From positions 25,811 through 89,810 of the forward strand of contig JAIQFQ010000012.1 in the NCBI GenBank assembly GCA_020073245.1: a DNA stretch of 64,000 bases. Direction: 5' to 3'. The position numbers and the translations under genes are program-made. This DNA is from Terriglobia bacterium (GTDB lineage Bacteria > Acidobacteriota > Thermoanaerobaculia > Thermoanaerobaculales > Thermoanaerobaculaceae). Positions 8,396 to 16,719 of this stretch are shown here, in pieces; position 1 is the first letter of the stretch; the number at the start of each line of letters is the position of its first letter. A model generated the notes under the pieces. That model saw only the letters and a program-made list of their open reading frames with translations. It was not told the origin of the DNA and did no database searches.

Positions 8396-8953
8396 CTACG
8401 CCTTGATGAGGAGGGCGGTCCGGCCCCAGAGGCCCGGGAGGCTCCCTGAGGCGCGGAAGCCGGCGCGTTGCGCCGCTTCCAGGGAAACGCCGAAATCGGC
8501 CTCGGAAACGTGTCCCCTGGGTTCGGCGATCAGGAGCGAGCCGCCCGGTTTGAGTGACGTGTGGACCTCACCGAAGAAGCCGGCGACGTCAGGCAGCTCG
8601 TGGACGACGTGCAGGGCGACCGCGACGTCGACCTTGCCCGCGAGGTCGGCGATTCCGAGCGAAGCGGGCTCGGCCCTTCGGGACTCGATTCGACCCACGA
8701 GGCCGGCCCGGGAGGCGCGACGCGCGAGACCGGCGAGCATCCTGGGTTGAAGGTCGACCGCCACGACGCGCCCGGTCGGTCCCACCATCCGTGCGAGCTC
8801 GAGCGTGAAGAAGCCCATGCCACACCCGGGCTCGAGCACCACCATCCCTTCGCGGACGTGGGGCCCCAGGGCCTTGCGCGGGTTCTCGCGAAGCTTGCGG
8901 AGAGGGCTCAGCAGCCAGTAGCCGAGCCACCAGGGACAGACCCTATGTGCCAT
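8396..8953 (-). CDS. Class I SAM-dependent methyltransferase
   Basis: 185 aa from the ATG at 8953, chosen because GGAGGAGCGGGAG stands just upstream; a longer in-frame extension has no family similarity. Motif I VLEPGCGMGF (about residue 40), acidic strand-2 end VVAVDLQP, and post-motif LHVVHELPD are typical of the Methyltransf_11/25 Rossmann fold. No substrate-specific domain follows, so the target (small molecule, lipid or arsenite-like) is not known. Same strand as the cytochrome but separated from it by a hairpin, so probably its own unit. Confidence 0.8.
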   Translation of the reverse strand: MAHRVCPWWLGYWLLSPLRKLRENPRKALGPHVREGMVVLEPGCGMGFFTLELARMVGPTGRVVAVDLQPRMLAGLARRASRAGLVGRIESRRAEPASLGIADLAGKVDVAVALHVVHELPDVAGFFGEVHTSLKPGGSLLIAEPRGHVSEADFGVSLEAAQRAGFRASGSLPGLWGRTALLIKA

Positions 8954-9085
8954 GCTCCCGCTCCTCCAGCGACCGCACTGCAGGCCGCTCTCAGAAGGGT
9001 ACGCCATCTGAGGGTCCGGCTCTTCCCTGCTCCGTCTAACCGGGGACGAGACGCCGCACCCGCCCTTCCGCTGCGGAATCGCAAA

Positions 9086-9115
9086 TTGACAGCCCGATCG
9101 CGCCGGTCCTAGCAT
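9086..9115 (+). promoter_or_regulatory. Sigma70-like promoter for the alpha/beta hydrolase
   Basis: Perfect -35 TTGACA (9086-9091), 18-nt spacer, -10 TAGCAT (9110-9115), about 105 nt before the chosen start codon. Confidence 0.55.
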
Positions 9116-9221
9116 TCCGCGCGAGGCTCGTCCCTTGAAGGCAGAATGCCTCCGATCTGTTCTCGACTGGGGCGTGCGCCCCGAACCATGCGGGGAGGGC
9201 ATGCAGCCAATGGGAGGGCGC

Positions 9222-10127
9222 ATGACGGGTTGCAGCTTCGTCACAATTGGACGCCTATCACTTGCAATCATCGGAATGACGGCAGGCGCGGCGGCCGTTG
9301 CGGGCGATGCGCCGGCGGTTGGGTCCGGCGGCGCGCGGCCGGCCGGTGCGCCCCGCCTCGTATGGATCCAGGGGCCGAGCGGGCAGGTGCGGGTGGAGGA
9401 CGGCGGCTCCGGCGGCGTCCCGGTGGTGTTCGTCCACGGTCTGGCGGGTGATCGCTCGGTGTGGGCCGCCCAGCTGGCACATCTCAGGCGGAACAGACGC
9501 GCCGTCGCCTTCGACCTCCACGGGATGGGCGAATCAGCTCCTTCCGCAGCGAACGACTACTCGATCGGCTCGTTTGCCGGCGATGTGGCTGCAGTCGTGG
9601 GAGGGCTTCGCCTCGGACGCGTTGTGCTCGTGGGCCACAGCATGGGCGGGCACGTGATCGCCGCCGTCGCCGCCGGGCACCCTGCCATGGTCGGGGGCCT
9701 GCTGTTCGACGACCCTGCCGGCGATCTCTCGAAGCTACCCCGGGAGGAGATCGAAAAGCAGTGGCTCGGGAAGCTGGAACCGGGCACATACGACTCGTTC
9801 GTGCAAGCGTGGTTCGTCGGGATGCTGGCTGCCGCACGTCCGGAGGTGCGCGAGCACGTCATGGCGACGGTTAGGAAGACCCCACGGATCGTGTTCGCCG
9901 CGGCCGCACGCAGCCTGGCGTCGAACGACCCGGTCCCTGCGATCACTGGTTTCAATGGACCGATGCTCACCGTCGTTACGCCCGAGAACGAGACAGCCAC
10001 GAGCCTGCACAAGGTCGTCCCGAGCCTCCCCTCGAAGGTGATCGCCGGAACCAGCCACTGGATCATGATGGACAAGCCGGATGAGTTCAATGCGGCGATG
10101 GACGCGTTTCTGGCGGGTGTGACGTAG
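9222..10127 (+). CDS. Exported alpha/beta-hydrolase
   Basis: 301 aa from the ATG at 9222 (GGGAGGG upstream); in-frame starts at 9135 and 9201 exist. A signal-peptide-like stretch (residues 10-27) suggests export. The fold is clear: VVFVHGLAGDRSVW (oxyanion region), nucleophile elbow GHSMGG, and the C-terminal His in GTSHWIMM. The acid is probably in the VTPENET region. Best described as an esterase/lipase-like hydrolase of unknown substrate. A 7-bp-periodic inverted array follows the stop codon. Confidence 0.82.
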   Translation: MTGCSFVTIGRLSLAIIGMTAGAAAVAGDAPAVGSGGARPAGAPRLVWIQGPSGQVRVEDGGSGGVPVVFVHGLAGDRSVWAAQLAHLRRNRRAVAFDLHGMGESAPSAANDYSIGSFAGDVAAVVGGLRLGRVVLVGHSMGGHVIAAVAAGHPAMVGGLLFDDPAGDLSKLPREEIEKQWLGKLEPGTYDSFVQAWFVGMLAAARPEVREHVMATVRKTPRIVFAAAARSLASNDPVPAITGFNGPMLTVVTPENETATSLHKVVPSLPSKVIAGTSHWIMMDKPDEFNAAMDAFLAGVT

Positions 10128-10180
10128 GAACGCCGGGCGGCGACTCCAACCGCGGGCGCGTCGCGACGACGACGCGAGAG

Positions 10181-10274
10181 GGGAGACGGGAGACGGAAGA
10201 GGGAAGACGTCAGAGGTACGATGCTCTTCGGCCCTCGTTCTTCCCCTACCGTCTACCCTCTTCCGTCTTCCCCG
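10181..10274. repeat. Heptamer array with inverted arms (array A)
   Basis: Left arm from 10181: four consecutive 7-mers of the type GGRAGAC/G. Right arm 10241-10274: pyrimidine 7-mers of the type NYCCNYT. Bases 10192-10209 and 10250-10267 are complementary over 18 bp with one mismatch, around a 40-nt loop. It lies between convergent genes and runs into the alcohol dehydrogenase stop codon. Confidence 0.85.
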
Positions 10275-10277
10275 TTT

Positions 10278-11249
10278 CTACGGATTTTCGAGCACCATCC
10301 GGTAGCGGGCCCTGTTCCGGCGCGTCCTGTCGAGCGCGGCGTCGGCGTCCTTCATCGGCACGACCTCGGTCTTGGCCGCCACACCGTGGCGGGCCGCGAC
10401 CTCGAGCATCTCGCGGATGACCGAAGGGCTGCCAATGGCGCTTCCGGTGACGGTGAGCGAGTCGCTGATGAGCGCGAACGCCGGGACTGACAGAGGTTCG
10501 GCAGCGGCGCCGAGCTGACAGAAGACGCCCTTGGGGCGCAGGGCACCGAGGTAGGTGTCCATGTCGGGGGCTGCATGCGCCGTGTTGAGGATGAGGTCCA
10601 GCGTGCCTCGGCGTGGCTTGCCGGTCACGAAATGGTCTGCCCCGAACTGCCGCGCTTCCCGTTCCTTGTCCTTGCTCCGGCTGAAGGCGGTGACCTCGCA
10701 GCCGATCGCCTTCGCGAACTGCAAGGCGATGTGGCCGAGCCCCCCGATCCCGATGACTCCCACGCGGCTCCCCTCGGTGGCGTACGTCCGCAGCGGCTTG
10801 TACACCGTGACCCCGCCGCAGAGCAGCGGTGCCGCCGTCTCGCTCAGCAGCCTCTCGGGGATACGGAACGCGAACCGCCCGTTGACGCGGATGCGGTCGG
10901 CGAAGCCCCCGAAACGGCCCTGACAGGTCGGGGCGTGCTCGGCGCAGAGGACCTCCTCGCCTGCCTGGCAGTACTCGCATGTGCCGCAGGAGTTGCACTG
11001 CCAGCCGACGCCCACCCGCTCACCCGGTTTGAAACCCTCTCCCCCGACGATGGTCCCGATAATCTCGTGGCCGGGGACGAGGGGGAACCAGTCGCCCCAC
11101 TCGCCGTCCACGAGGTGCACGTCGCTGTGGCAGATGCCGCAGTGGGTGATCGCGATCTCGACGTCGTGCTCACCGAGTGGCTTCGGCTTGTATTCGAACG
11201 GCTTCAGGTGTGCCTTTGCTTTCGTTGCCGCAAAAGCGTGGAATGTCAT
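10278..11249 (-). CDS. Zinc-dependent NAD(P) alcohol dehydrogenase (YahK/CAD type)
   Basis: 323 aa from the ATG at 11249 (GGGAGGAC upstream). Medium-chain dehydrogenase: catalytic zinc ligands in THCGICHSD and GHE, structural-zinc loop with four Cys in SCGTCEYC and VLC, and the nucleotide-binding GIGGLGH. The order and the CHSDVH motif place it with the cinnamyl-alcohol-dehydrogenase-like aldehyde reductases (YahK, AdhA, YjgB), which reduce many aldehydes with NADPH. It is monocistronic; TACTAT upstream is a possible -10. Confidence 0.9.
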   Translation of the reverse strand: MTFHAFAATKAKAHLKPFEYKPKPLGEHDVEIAITHCGICHSDVHLVDGEWGDWFPLVPGHEIIGTIVGGEGFKPGERVGVGWQCNSCGTCEYCQAGEEVLCAEHAPTCQGRFGGFADRIRVNGRFAFRIPERLLSETAAPLLCGGVTVYKPLRTYATEGSRVGVIGIGGLGHIALQFAKAIGCEVTAFSRSKDKEREARQFGADHFVTGKPRRGTLDLILNTAHAAPDMDTYLGALRPKGVFCQLGAAAEPLSVPAFALISDSLTVTGSAIGSPSVIREMLEVAARHGVAAKTEVVPMKDADAALDRTRRNRARYRMVLENP

Positions 11250-11333
11250 GGACGTCCTCCCAGGTGAGAAGCGGCTCGATCGCCACGGGGATAGTAGCAA
11301 CTGCTCGGCGCGCTCGATTCCCGGCCGGCGGAG

Positions 11334-11792
11334 TCAGGCCGGCAGCCAGACGCCGAGGCGCTCGCGGATGTCGGGCCCAACCATCTCGGTGGCCGCGGTC
11401 AGGACCGTGTGAGCGAGGTTCCGCGGGTGGCCGGCGCCGGGCCAGTGCTCGGCGATCACCTCGGGGGTGCAGGCGTCGCAAAGGCGGTCCGTCATCATCG
11501 CCGCTAGGACCAGATCGTCACGGAACCCGGAGGTGCCTTCGACGGCCTCCGGGATGAGATCGTACGGAGCGACGACGTACTTCACGGCGGAGAGCGTGCA
11601 GGCCCGCTCCCGCTCCGGAACCCGCGAGTCGAGGGCTACCCCTGCCAGGAACCGGTACAGGTCCGGGAGGTGACGGTACAGGTCGGCGTGCGGGAACCGT
11701 GCTGCCTCCCCGGAGGCGAGCCACGCATCTACGCGGGCCTGGAGCGAGCCATAGAACGAGGCCACCCGCGGTTGTGAAGGTCGGTTGGACAT
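11334..11792 (-). CDS. DUF1232 domain protein
   Basis: 152 aa from the ATG at 11792 (GGGAG upstream). The DUF1232 core is at about residues 50-80: VKYVVAPYDLIPEAVEG followed by FRDDLVLA, matching the family's YxxSPxDLIPD...LDD signature. DUF1232 proteins are small, usually membrane-associated and uncharacterised; here the flanking regions are not strongly hydrophobic. The gene is divergent from the BrkB-like gene. Confidence 0.72.
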   Translation of the reverse strand: MSNRPSQPRVASFYGSLQARVDAWLASGEAARFPHADLYRHLPDLYRFLAGVALDSRVPERERACTLSAVKYVVAPYDLIPEAVEGTSGFRDDLVLAAMMTDRLCDACTPEVIAEHWPGAGHPRNLAHTVLTAATEMVGPDIRERLGVWLPA

Positions 11793-11991
11793 CGGGACTC
11801 CCAGTGGTGATTCTACGCGAAGCCCCCGGCAGAGGTTGCTCTGATTCGCACCGGCGGGCGCTTGTTTGATCGGGGGCGCTCCGCCACGACGAGCAGGGGC
11901 GTCTGGGCGTGCGCGCCTCGCGGCCCGGACGAGCGAGCGCCGGGACGACGCTCGTCCCGGGAGCGAGAACTTTGGTATAAGGGGTCTGCTC

Positions 11992-12801
11992 ATGGCGACC
12001 GGGCTACTGAAGAGCGCGACGCAGCGCTTCATGCTACTCACGGGGTTCGCGGCGCAACTGGCGTTCTTCCTGGCGCTGACGGTGGTCCCGCTGATGGCGG
12101 TGACGGTTACCCTCGTGGGGCGCTGGCTGCCGCTCGACCTCTCGGCCGAGCTGGAACAGGTGCTGAGCGGCGTGCTGCCCGAGGAAGCGCACATCAACCC
12201 AACCGACGTCTTCCGCTGGGCAAGGTCCTCCGCGAGCACGGGCTGGCTCACTGCAAGTTTCAGCTTCGCCGTCCTGACGTCTTTCAGCTTCATGTCGACC
12301 TGCCTGCGAGCCATCAGGGCGGCGGTCTACGGTCGAGACGACGCCGGCGTCGCCCCCTGGCATTTCACCCTCGGGGCTGCCGGGCTCCTTGTCGTCTGGG
12401 TCGTGGCGCTGGTCGCCACGGCGCTGCTTCTATTCATCGCCCCGTCGATCGAGCGGGGCCTCCTTGGCCTCCCGGAGTTCTCCGACCTCTCCCTTTCGGC
12501 ATTCGCCGCGCTACGCGTGCTTCTGATGGGAGCGATCTTCTTCGGGGCGACGTTCTTCATGTACCGGGTCGCGCCGATCCCCCGAGCGGGCTCGTGGCGA
12601 GCCGCACTGGCGTCGTTGGGCGCTTCGATGGGTTGGCTGTTGGTCAGCAAGGGGTTCTCGGAGATGGTGCCGCGCCTCTGGCAGGGTGCTCAGCTCTACG
12701 GCACGCTGGGGAGCGTGGTGCTGTTTCTGATGTGGGCGTACTTCAACGCTTGGATCTTGTTGCTGGGCAGCCTGGTGCTGATCCGCCGCCCCTCGGCGTA
12801 G
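11992..12801 (+). CDS. YihY/BrkB family inner-membrane protein
   Basis: 269 aa from the ATG at 11992. Six predicted membrane helices; family landmarks include AFFLALTVVPLMAV near the N-terminus, FMYRVAPIPRAGSWRAAL, and YGTLGSVVLFLMWAYFNAWILLLG at the end. The family was once annotated as RNase BN; that assignment was withdrawn and the function is unknown (transport or envelope role suspected). No strong Shine-Dalgarno; AAGGGG lies about 10 nt upstream. Confidence 0.82.
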   Translation: MATGLLKSATQRFMLLTGFAAQLAFFLALTVVPLMAVTVTLVGRWLPLDLSAELEQVLSGVLPEEAHINPTDVFRWARSSASTGWLTASFSFAVLTSFSFMSTCLRAIRAAVYGRDDAGVAPWHFTLGAAGLLVVWVVALVATALLLFIAPSIERGLLGLPEFSDLSLSAFAALRVLLMGAIFFGATFFMYRVAPIPRAGSWRAALASLGASMGWLLVSKGFSEMVPRLWQGAQLYGTLGSVVLFLMWAYFNAWILLLGSLVLIRRPSA

Positions 12802-12820
12802 GCGCCGCCGATATCCGCCC

Positions 12821-12915
12821 GTCTGCGTTGTTGCGTTCGCCCGCTCGCATCCTCGTGTAGTCTCCGGCTCCACTCCGGTGCGACGGGCTCGCGCGCCTAG
12901 CAGCCGGCCGAATCT
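12821..12915 (+). repeat. Dispersed intergenic repeat, family 2, copy 1
   Basis: Begins GTCTGCGTTGTTGCGTTCGC and ends near CGCGCGCCTAGCAGCCGGCC. A second copy with a roughly 100-bp insert is at 16160-16351. Lies downstream of the BrkB-like gene, between convergent genes. Confidence 0.7.
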
Positions 12916-12969
12916 CGGTGCCGCGCCCACCCGGCATTGGCTCAAGCTCTACTTGTCTCGTCCTCAACC

Positions 12970-13019
12970 GGCGACGGGCCACCGGCCACCCCTCCTCTGT
13001 GCCCGGTGCCCCGTCTCGC
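12970..13019. repeat. Heptamer array with inverted arms (array B)
   Basis: Left units GGCGACG then two GGCCACC (12970-12990). Right units GTGCCCG, GTGCCCC, GTCTCGC (12999-13019), partly complementary to the left. It directly abuts the stop codon of the TSUP transporter. Confidence 0.7.
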
Positions 13020-13787
13020 TCAGTGCTTGAAGAAGAGCCAGGCGGAGACGCCGACGCCGACTGCGATCACGAACGCCTGAAGGAAGCGCGGATCCACGCG
13101 CTTGGCGGTGCGGGCGCCGACCCATCCACCGACGATCGTTCCGGCGGCCATTAGGGCGGCGAGATGCCACACGACCAGCCCCTTGAAGGCGAAGAACACG
13201 AACGCGATCACGTTGATGAGCGTCCCAAGGATGGTTTTGAGGGCGTTCATGCGGTGGATATCCCGCAGCCCCATCACCGAGAGCGAGCCGAGCATCAGGA
13301 TGCCGATCCCCGCGCCGAAGTAGCCGCCGTAAGTGGCGACGAAGAGCTGAAAGAGGAAGCCCCACACGCGGCCGCCCGCTGTGACGTGCTCCTCGCTGCG
13401 GTCCGAGGCCCCGGTCCACCGTGAGATGGTGCCCCGCATCGCGAAGAGCAACGTCGCAAAGAGCACCAAGAACGGCACGATCTGATCGAACAGGACTGGC
13501 GGCGTGATCACCAGTACGAACGCGCCAAGCAGGCCGCCGACCGCGCTCGGCAGGAGCAGCGTCAGCAAGACGTCGGCGTGCACCTTCGTGTCGCGCCTGT
13601 ACGCCAGGGCGCTCGAAAGTGAGCCGGGCCAGATCCCGGCAGTGTTGGTGGCGTTGGCGATGATCGCCGGCTCGCCGTACGCCACGAGGGAGGGGAACGA
13701 GATCAGGCTGCCGCCGCCGGCCACGGAGTTCACTGCGCCGGCGAACACCGCCGCCACGAACAGCCCCGCGAGGGCGAGCACGGTCAC
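13020..13787 (-). CDS. TSUP-family (TauE/SafE) transporter
   Basis: 255-aa integral membrane protein with about eight helices. The N-terminal signature FAGAVNSVAGGGSLISFPSL and the matching internal half (YGGYFGAGIGILMLGSLSVM) are the two inverted repeats of the TSUP family, which exports sulfite, sulfonates or organosulfur anions. The substrate here is not predictable and no sulfur-metabolism genes adjoin. The start used is GTG-type with a short spacer. Confidence 0.87.
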   Translation of the reverse strand: MTVLALAGLFVAAVFAGAVNSVAGGGSLISFPSLVAYGEPAIIANATNTAGIWPGSLSSALAYRRDTKVHADVLLTLLLPSAVGGLLGAFVLVITPPVLFDQIVPFLVLFATLLFAMRGTISRWTGASDRSEEHVTAGGRVWGFLFQLFVATYGGYFGAGIGILMLGSLSVMGLRDIHRMNALKTILGTLINVIAFVFFAFKGLVVWHLAALMAAGTIVGGWVGARTAKRVDPRFLQAFVIAVGVGVSAWLFFKH

Positions 13788-13976
13788 CCCGCCATTGTGG
13801 CGCAGTCACGCGCCAGCATCCATCAGGGGCGAAACGGATGCCGCCGCCCCGTTCGATCTGCGCGGCCCAACCGATCATGGCGACCTGCGTACAATGAAGA
13901 GTCGTCACTCCGCCCGCGCGACCTTGACGTTCCGGCCGCCTGGGGAGGAGAGACGGCGTTCGAGGAGGTCATTCCG

Positions 13977-16139
13977 ATGCGAAGGTGGCTCCAGGTGGTC
14001 GCGCTGGCGGTCCTCGCCTTTCCGGGCCTCGCCTCACAGCAAGCTGCCCCACGCGCTACGAAAGCCGCTTTGCCACCGGTCGCACGGGTGGCGGCCGCGC
14101 CGGTCGAAGCGAACCCGTTTTTCGAGGAGTGGAAAACCCCGTTCGGCGTCCCGCCGTTCGGACAGATCAAGATAGCCGACTACCTACCCGCCTTCAAGGA
14201 GGGGATCGCCCGCGAGCGCAAGGAGGTGGACGGCATCGCGTCGAACCCGCTGCCTCCGACGTTCTCCAATACGGTCGCGGCGCTCGACCAGACCGGCGAG
14301 TTCCTGGACCGTGTGCAGCTCGTCTTCTTCGGGCAGCTCGGGGCGGAGTCCAACGACGCCCTGCAGGCGATCGCGAGGGACGTGTCCCCGCTGCTGTCGG
14401 CGCTCGGCGACGACATCAATCTCAACGAGGCACTGTTCGCGCGGGTCAAGACCGTGTGGGAGAAGCGCGACACGCTCGGCCTCTCGCAGGAGCAGAAGAA
14501 GCTCGTGGACGATCGCTACAAGGAGTTCGTCCGCGGAGGTGCCAACCTCGAGGCCCAGAGCAGGGAGCACTTGCGTTCGGTCAACAAGGAGCTCTCGCTG
14601 CTGGGCCTGAAGTTCGGCGACGACGTCTTGCACGAGACGAACGGCTTCAGGCTTGTGGTCGAGAAGAAGGAGGACCTGGCGGGCCTTCCCGCGGGCGTGG
14701 AGAGCGCCGCCGCGGACGCGGCGAAGGCCGCGAATCTCGAGGGGAAGTGGGTGTTTACGCTCCAGGCCCCGAGTATCTGGCCGTTCCTTCAGTACGCGGA
14801 CAACCGGGAGCTGCGAAAGAAGATCCTGACTGCCTACATCACGAGGGCTGATCATGGCGACGCCTACGACAACAAAGTGACGCTCGCGAGGATCGCGGCG
14901 TTGCGGGCCGAGAAGGCCCAACTGCTCGGCTACAAGACGTGGGCCGACTTCATCCTGGACCGGAACATGGCCAAGGTCCCTGCCAAGGTCTACGGCTTGC
15001 TGGACCAACTCTGGACGCCGGCGCTGGCCGTGGCGCATACCGAGGCGGCCGACCTGCAGGCCGCGATCAAGGCTGCCGGCGGCGACTTCGCACTCGAGGC
15101 TTGGGACTGGCGTTACTACTCCGAGAAGGTGAGGAAGGCTCGATACGACGTCGACGAGGAGGCGCTTCGCCCGTACTTCAAGCTCGAGAATGTCCGCGAC
15201 GGCGCGTTCTGGGTCGCCAACAGGCTCTACGGGATCACCTTTAAAGAGCGGACCGACATCCCGAAGTACCACCCGGAGGTGCGGACGTTCGAGGTCGAGG
15301 ATGCCGACGGCTCGCTGCTGGGCGTGTACATGACGGACTACCACCCGAGGCCCGGCAAGCGCGGCGGCGCGTGGAGCGGCCGGTACCGGAACCAGTACGT
15401 CAAGGACGGCACGGACATCAGGCCGATCGTCGTGAACGTCTGCAACTTCTCCCGACCTACCGGGGCCGCCCCGGCGCTCCTCTCGCTCGAGGAGGCCGAA
15501 ACGCTGTTCCACGAGTTCGGGCATGGTCTGCACTCGTTGCTCTCCCGTGTGACCTACCAGGGCTCCGCGCGCGTCCCCCGCGACTTCGTTGAACTGCCCT
15601 CCCAGATCATGGAGAACTGGGTGCTCGAGCCGGACGTGCTCAGGGTCTACGCCAAGCACTGGAAGACCGGCGAGCCGATCCCGGCCGAGTTGGTCGCCAA
15701 GGTCGTGAAGGCGGGAAAGTTCGGCCAGGGTTTCGCGAGCGTCGAGTACCTCGCGGCCTCGTACCTGGACATGGACTGGCACACGCTCTCGCAGCCCAGG
15801 GAGGAAGACGCCACGGCGTTCGAGAACGCCTCCATGGCCAAGGTCCGCATGATGCCGGAGATCGTCGTGCGCTACCGCAGCCCGTACTTCGCCCACATCT
15901 TCGGGCCCGGCGGCGGGTACTCCGCCGGTTACTACAGCTACATCTGGGCCGAGGTGCTGGTCGCCGACGCCTTCCAGGCGTTCAAGGAGAAGGGGATATT
16001 CGACCAGCCGACGGCCCGGTCTTTCCGGGCCAACATCCTGGAGCGGCCGGGGACGGACGAAGCGATGGCCGCCTACGTGCGGTTTCGCGGACATGAACCC
16101 AGCGTGGAGCCGCTCCTGATCAAGCGCGGCCTCAAATAG
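13977..16139 (+). CDS. M3-family zinc oligopeptidase (Dcp/OpdA-like), exported
   Basis: 720 aa from the ATG at 13977, chosen for GAGGAGG 8 nt upstream and because it begins a signal peptide (MRRWLQVVALAVLAFPGLAS). The catalytic HEFGH motif is at H512-E513-H516 in LFHEFGHGLHSLLS; the third ligand Glu lies in the LPSQIMENW helix. This is the thimet-oligopeptidase/peptidyl-dipeptidase Dcp family. With a signal peptide it should trim peptides in the periplasm. A TACAAT -10 candidate is at 13890. Family-2 repeat and heptamer sequences follow the gene. Confidence 0.93.
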   Translation: MRRWLQVVALAVLAFPGLASQQAAPRATKAALPPVARVAAAPVEANPFFEEWKTPFGVPPFGQIKIADYLPAFKEGIARERKEVDGIASNPLPPTFSNTVAALDQTGEFLDRVQLVFFGQLGAESNDALQAIARDVSPLLSALGDDINLNEALFARVKTVWEKRDTLGLSQEQKKLVDDRYKEFVRGGANLEAQSREHLRSVNKELSLLGLKFGDDVLHETNGFRLVVEKKEDLAGLPAGVESAAADAAKAANLEGKWVFTLQAPSIWPFLQYADNRELRKKILTAYITRADHGDAYDNKVTLARIAALRAEKAQLLGYKTWADFILDRNMAKVPAKVYGLLDQLWTPALAVAHTEAADLQAAIKAAGGDFALEAWDWRYYSEKVRKARYDVDEEALRPYFKLENVRDGAFWVANRLYGITFKERTDIPKYHPEVRTFEVEDADGSLLGVYMTDYHPRPGKRGGAWSGRYRNQYVKDGTDIRPIVVNVCNFSRPTGAAPALLSLEEAETLFHEFGHGLHSLLSRVTYQGSARVPRDFVELPSQIMENWVLEPDVLRVYAKHWKTGEPIPAELVAKVVKAGKFGQGFASVEYLAASYLDMDWHTLSQPREEDATAFENASMAKVRMMPEIVVRYRSPYFAHIFGPGGGYSAGYYSYIWAEVLVADAFQAFKEKGIFDQPTARSFRANILERPGTDEAMAAYVRFRGHEPSVEPLLIKRGLK

Positions 16140-16159
16140 CGCGCCGCGAGTCTGGGGCA

Positions 16160-16351
16160 GTCCGCGTTGTTGCTCTCGCCGGTTCGATTCGGGCGGGGGT
16201 TCCCGCGTTCGCTCCGCCCACCCGCCCGAACGCTCTCGACCCCCCGTGCCCCCCGCTCGCCGGGAGTGAATCCCGGCTCGCCGGTCCTCAACGTACCCTC
16301 CGGGTACGCCTCGGGTGCAACTGGCTCGCGCGCCTAGCGGCTGGCCCAATC
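16160..16351 (+). repeat. Dispersed intergenic repeat, family 2, copy 2 with insertion
   Basis: Bases 16160-16180 match the start of copy 1, and 16282-16351 match its remainder (shared core GGCTCGCGCGCCTAGC). Between them is about 100 bp absent from copy 1, bounded by the 8-bp direct repeat CTCGCCGG (16175-16182 and 16277-16284). The insert contains a 10-bp inverted pair TTCGGGCGGG / CCCGCCCGAA. Confidence 0.65.
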
Positions 16352-16387
16352 TTCGCGGCAGGCTACACGCCTTCCGCCATCGCCCTG

Positions 16388-16586
16388 CCTCCGGTCCCGC
16401 GCAAATGCCGTTCTCGGACCACGAACCACGGACAACGGACCACGGTTCTTCTGCCCCGCCTCCGGTCCCGCGCAGATGCCGTCCTCGGACCACAGACAAC
16501 GGACCACGGTTCTTCTGCCCCGCCTCCGGTCCCGCGCAGATGCCGTCCTCGGACCACAGACAACGGACCACGGTTCTTCCGCCCCG
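16388..16586 (+). repeat. Tandem repeat 71/64/64 bp with nested heptamers (array C)
   Basis: Three consecutive units start at 16388, 16459 and 16523, and a partial fourth at 16587. Each has the frame CCTCCGGTCCCGCGCARATG followed by 3-4 heptamers of the GGACCAC/GGACAAC type. Unit 1 is longer than units 2-3 by exactly 7 bp, that is one heptamer. Confidence 0.9.
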
Positions 16587-16597
16587 CCTCTCCGGAC

Positions 16598-16626
16598 TTG
16601 GCGCGTTTCTTGCTGGCCTGTATCCG
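16598..16626 (+). promoter_or_regulatory. Sigma70-like promoter of htrA
   Basis: -35 TTGGCG (16598-16603), 17-nt spacer, -10 TATCCG (16621-16626), about 94 nt before the HtrA start codon. It lies immediately after the tandem repeat. Confidence 0.45.
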
Positions 16627-16719
16627 GTCGCTGTGGTGGAGCGTCCTCAAGATGGGGGGTTCTCGGCGGTTCTGTTGTGTTTCCAGCCCTGTGCAGCAGA
16701 GAAAGGCGAGGTGGATCAA

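Larger units (their letters stand above)
16140..16719. other. 580-nt repeat-rich intergenic region
   Basis: Holds no convincing gene. In order it contains a family-2 dispersed repeat with an insert (16160-16351), a tandem repeat of 71/64/64 bp built from heptamers (16388-16586), and the HtrA promoter (16598-16626). Reading frames cross the repeats but encode only repetitive Pro/Arg-rich sequence. Confidence 0.7.

Noticed and set aside
5398..8406. A 1002-codon open frame on the + strand
   Set aside because: It overlaps the amidase in another frame and the cytochrome antisense. Its translation is Arg/Gly/Pro-rich with no family pattern, as expected from high GC.
12821..16351. Insertion sequence
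   Set aside because: No transposase or long terminal inverted repeats; only short dispersed repeats, annotated as such.
14184..16571. A 795-codon open frame antisense to the M3 peptidase
   Set aside because: Shadow of a GC-rich gene; the opposite strand has the HEFGH motif, a signal peptide and a ribosome site.
16388..16586. CRISPR array
   Set aside because: Direct repeats are contiguous with nested 7-bp structure and there are no unique spacers or cas genes.
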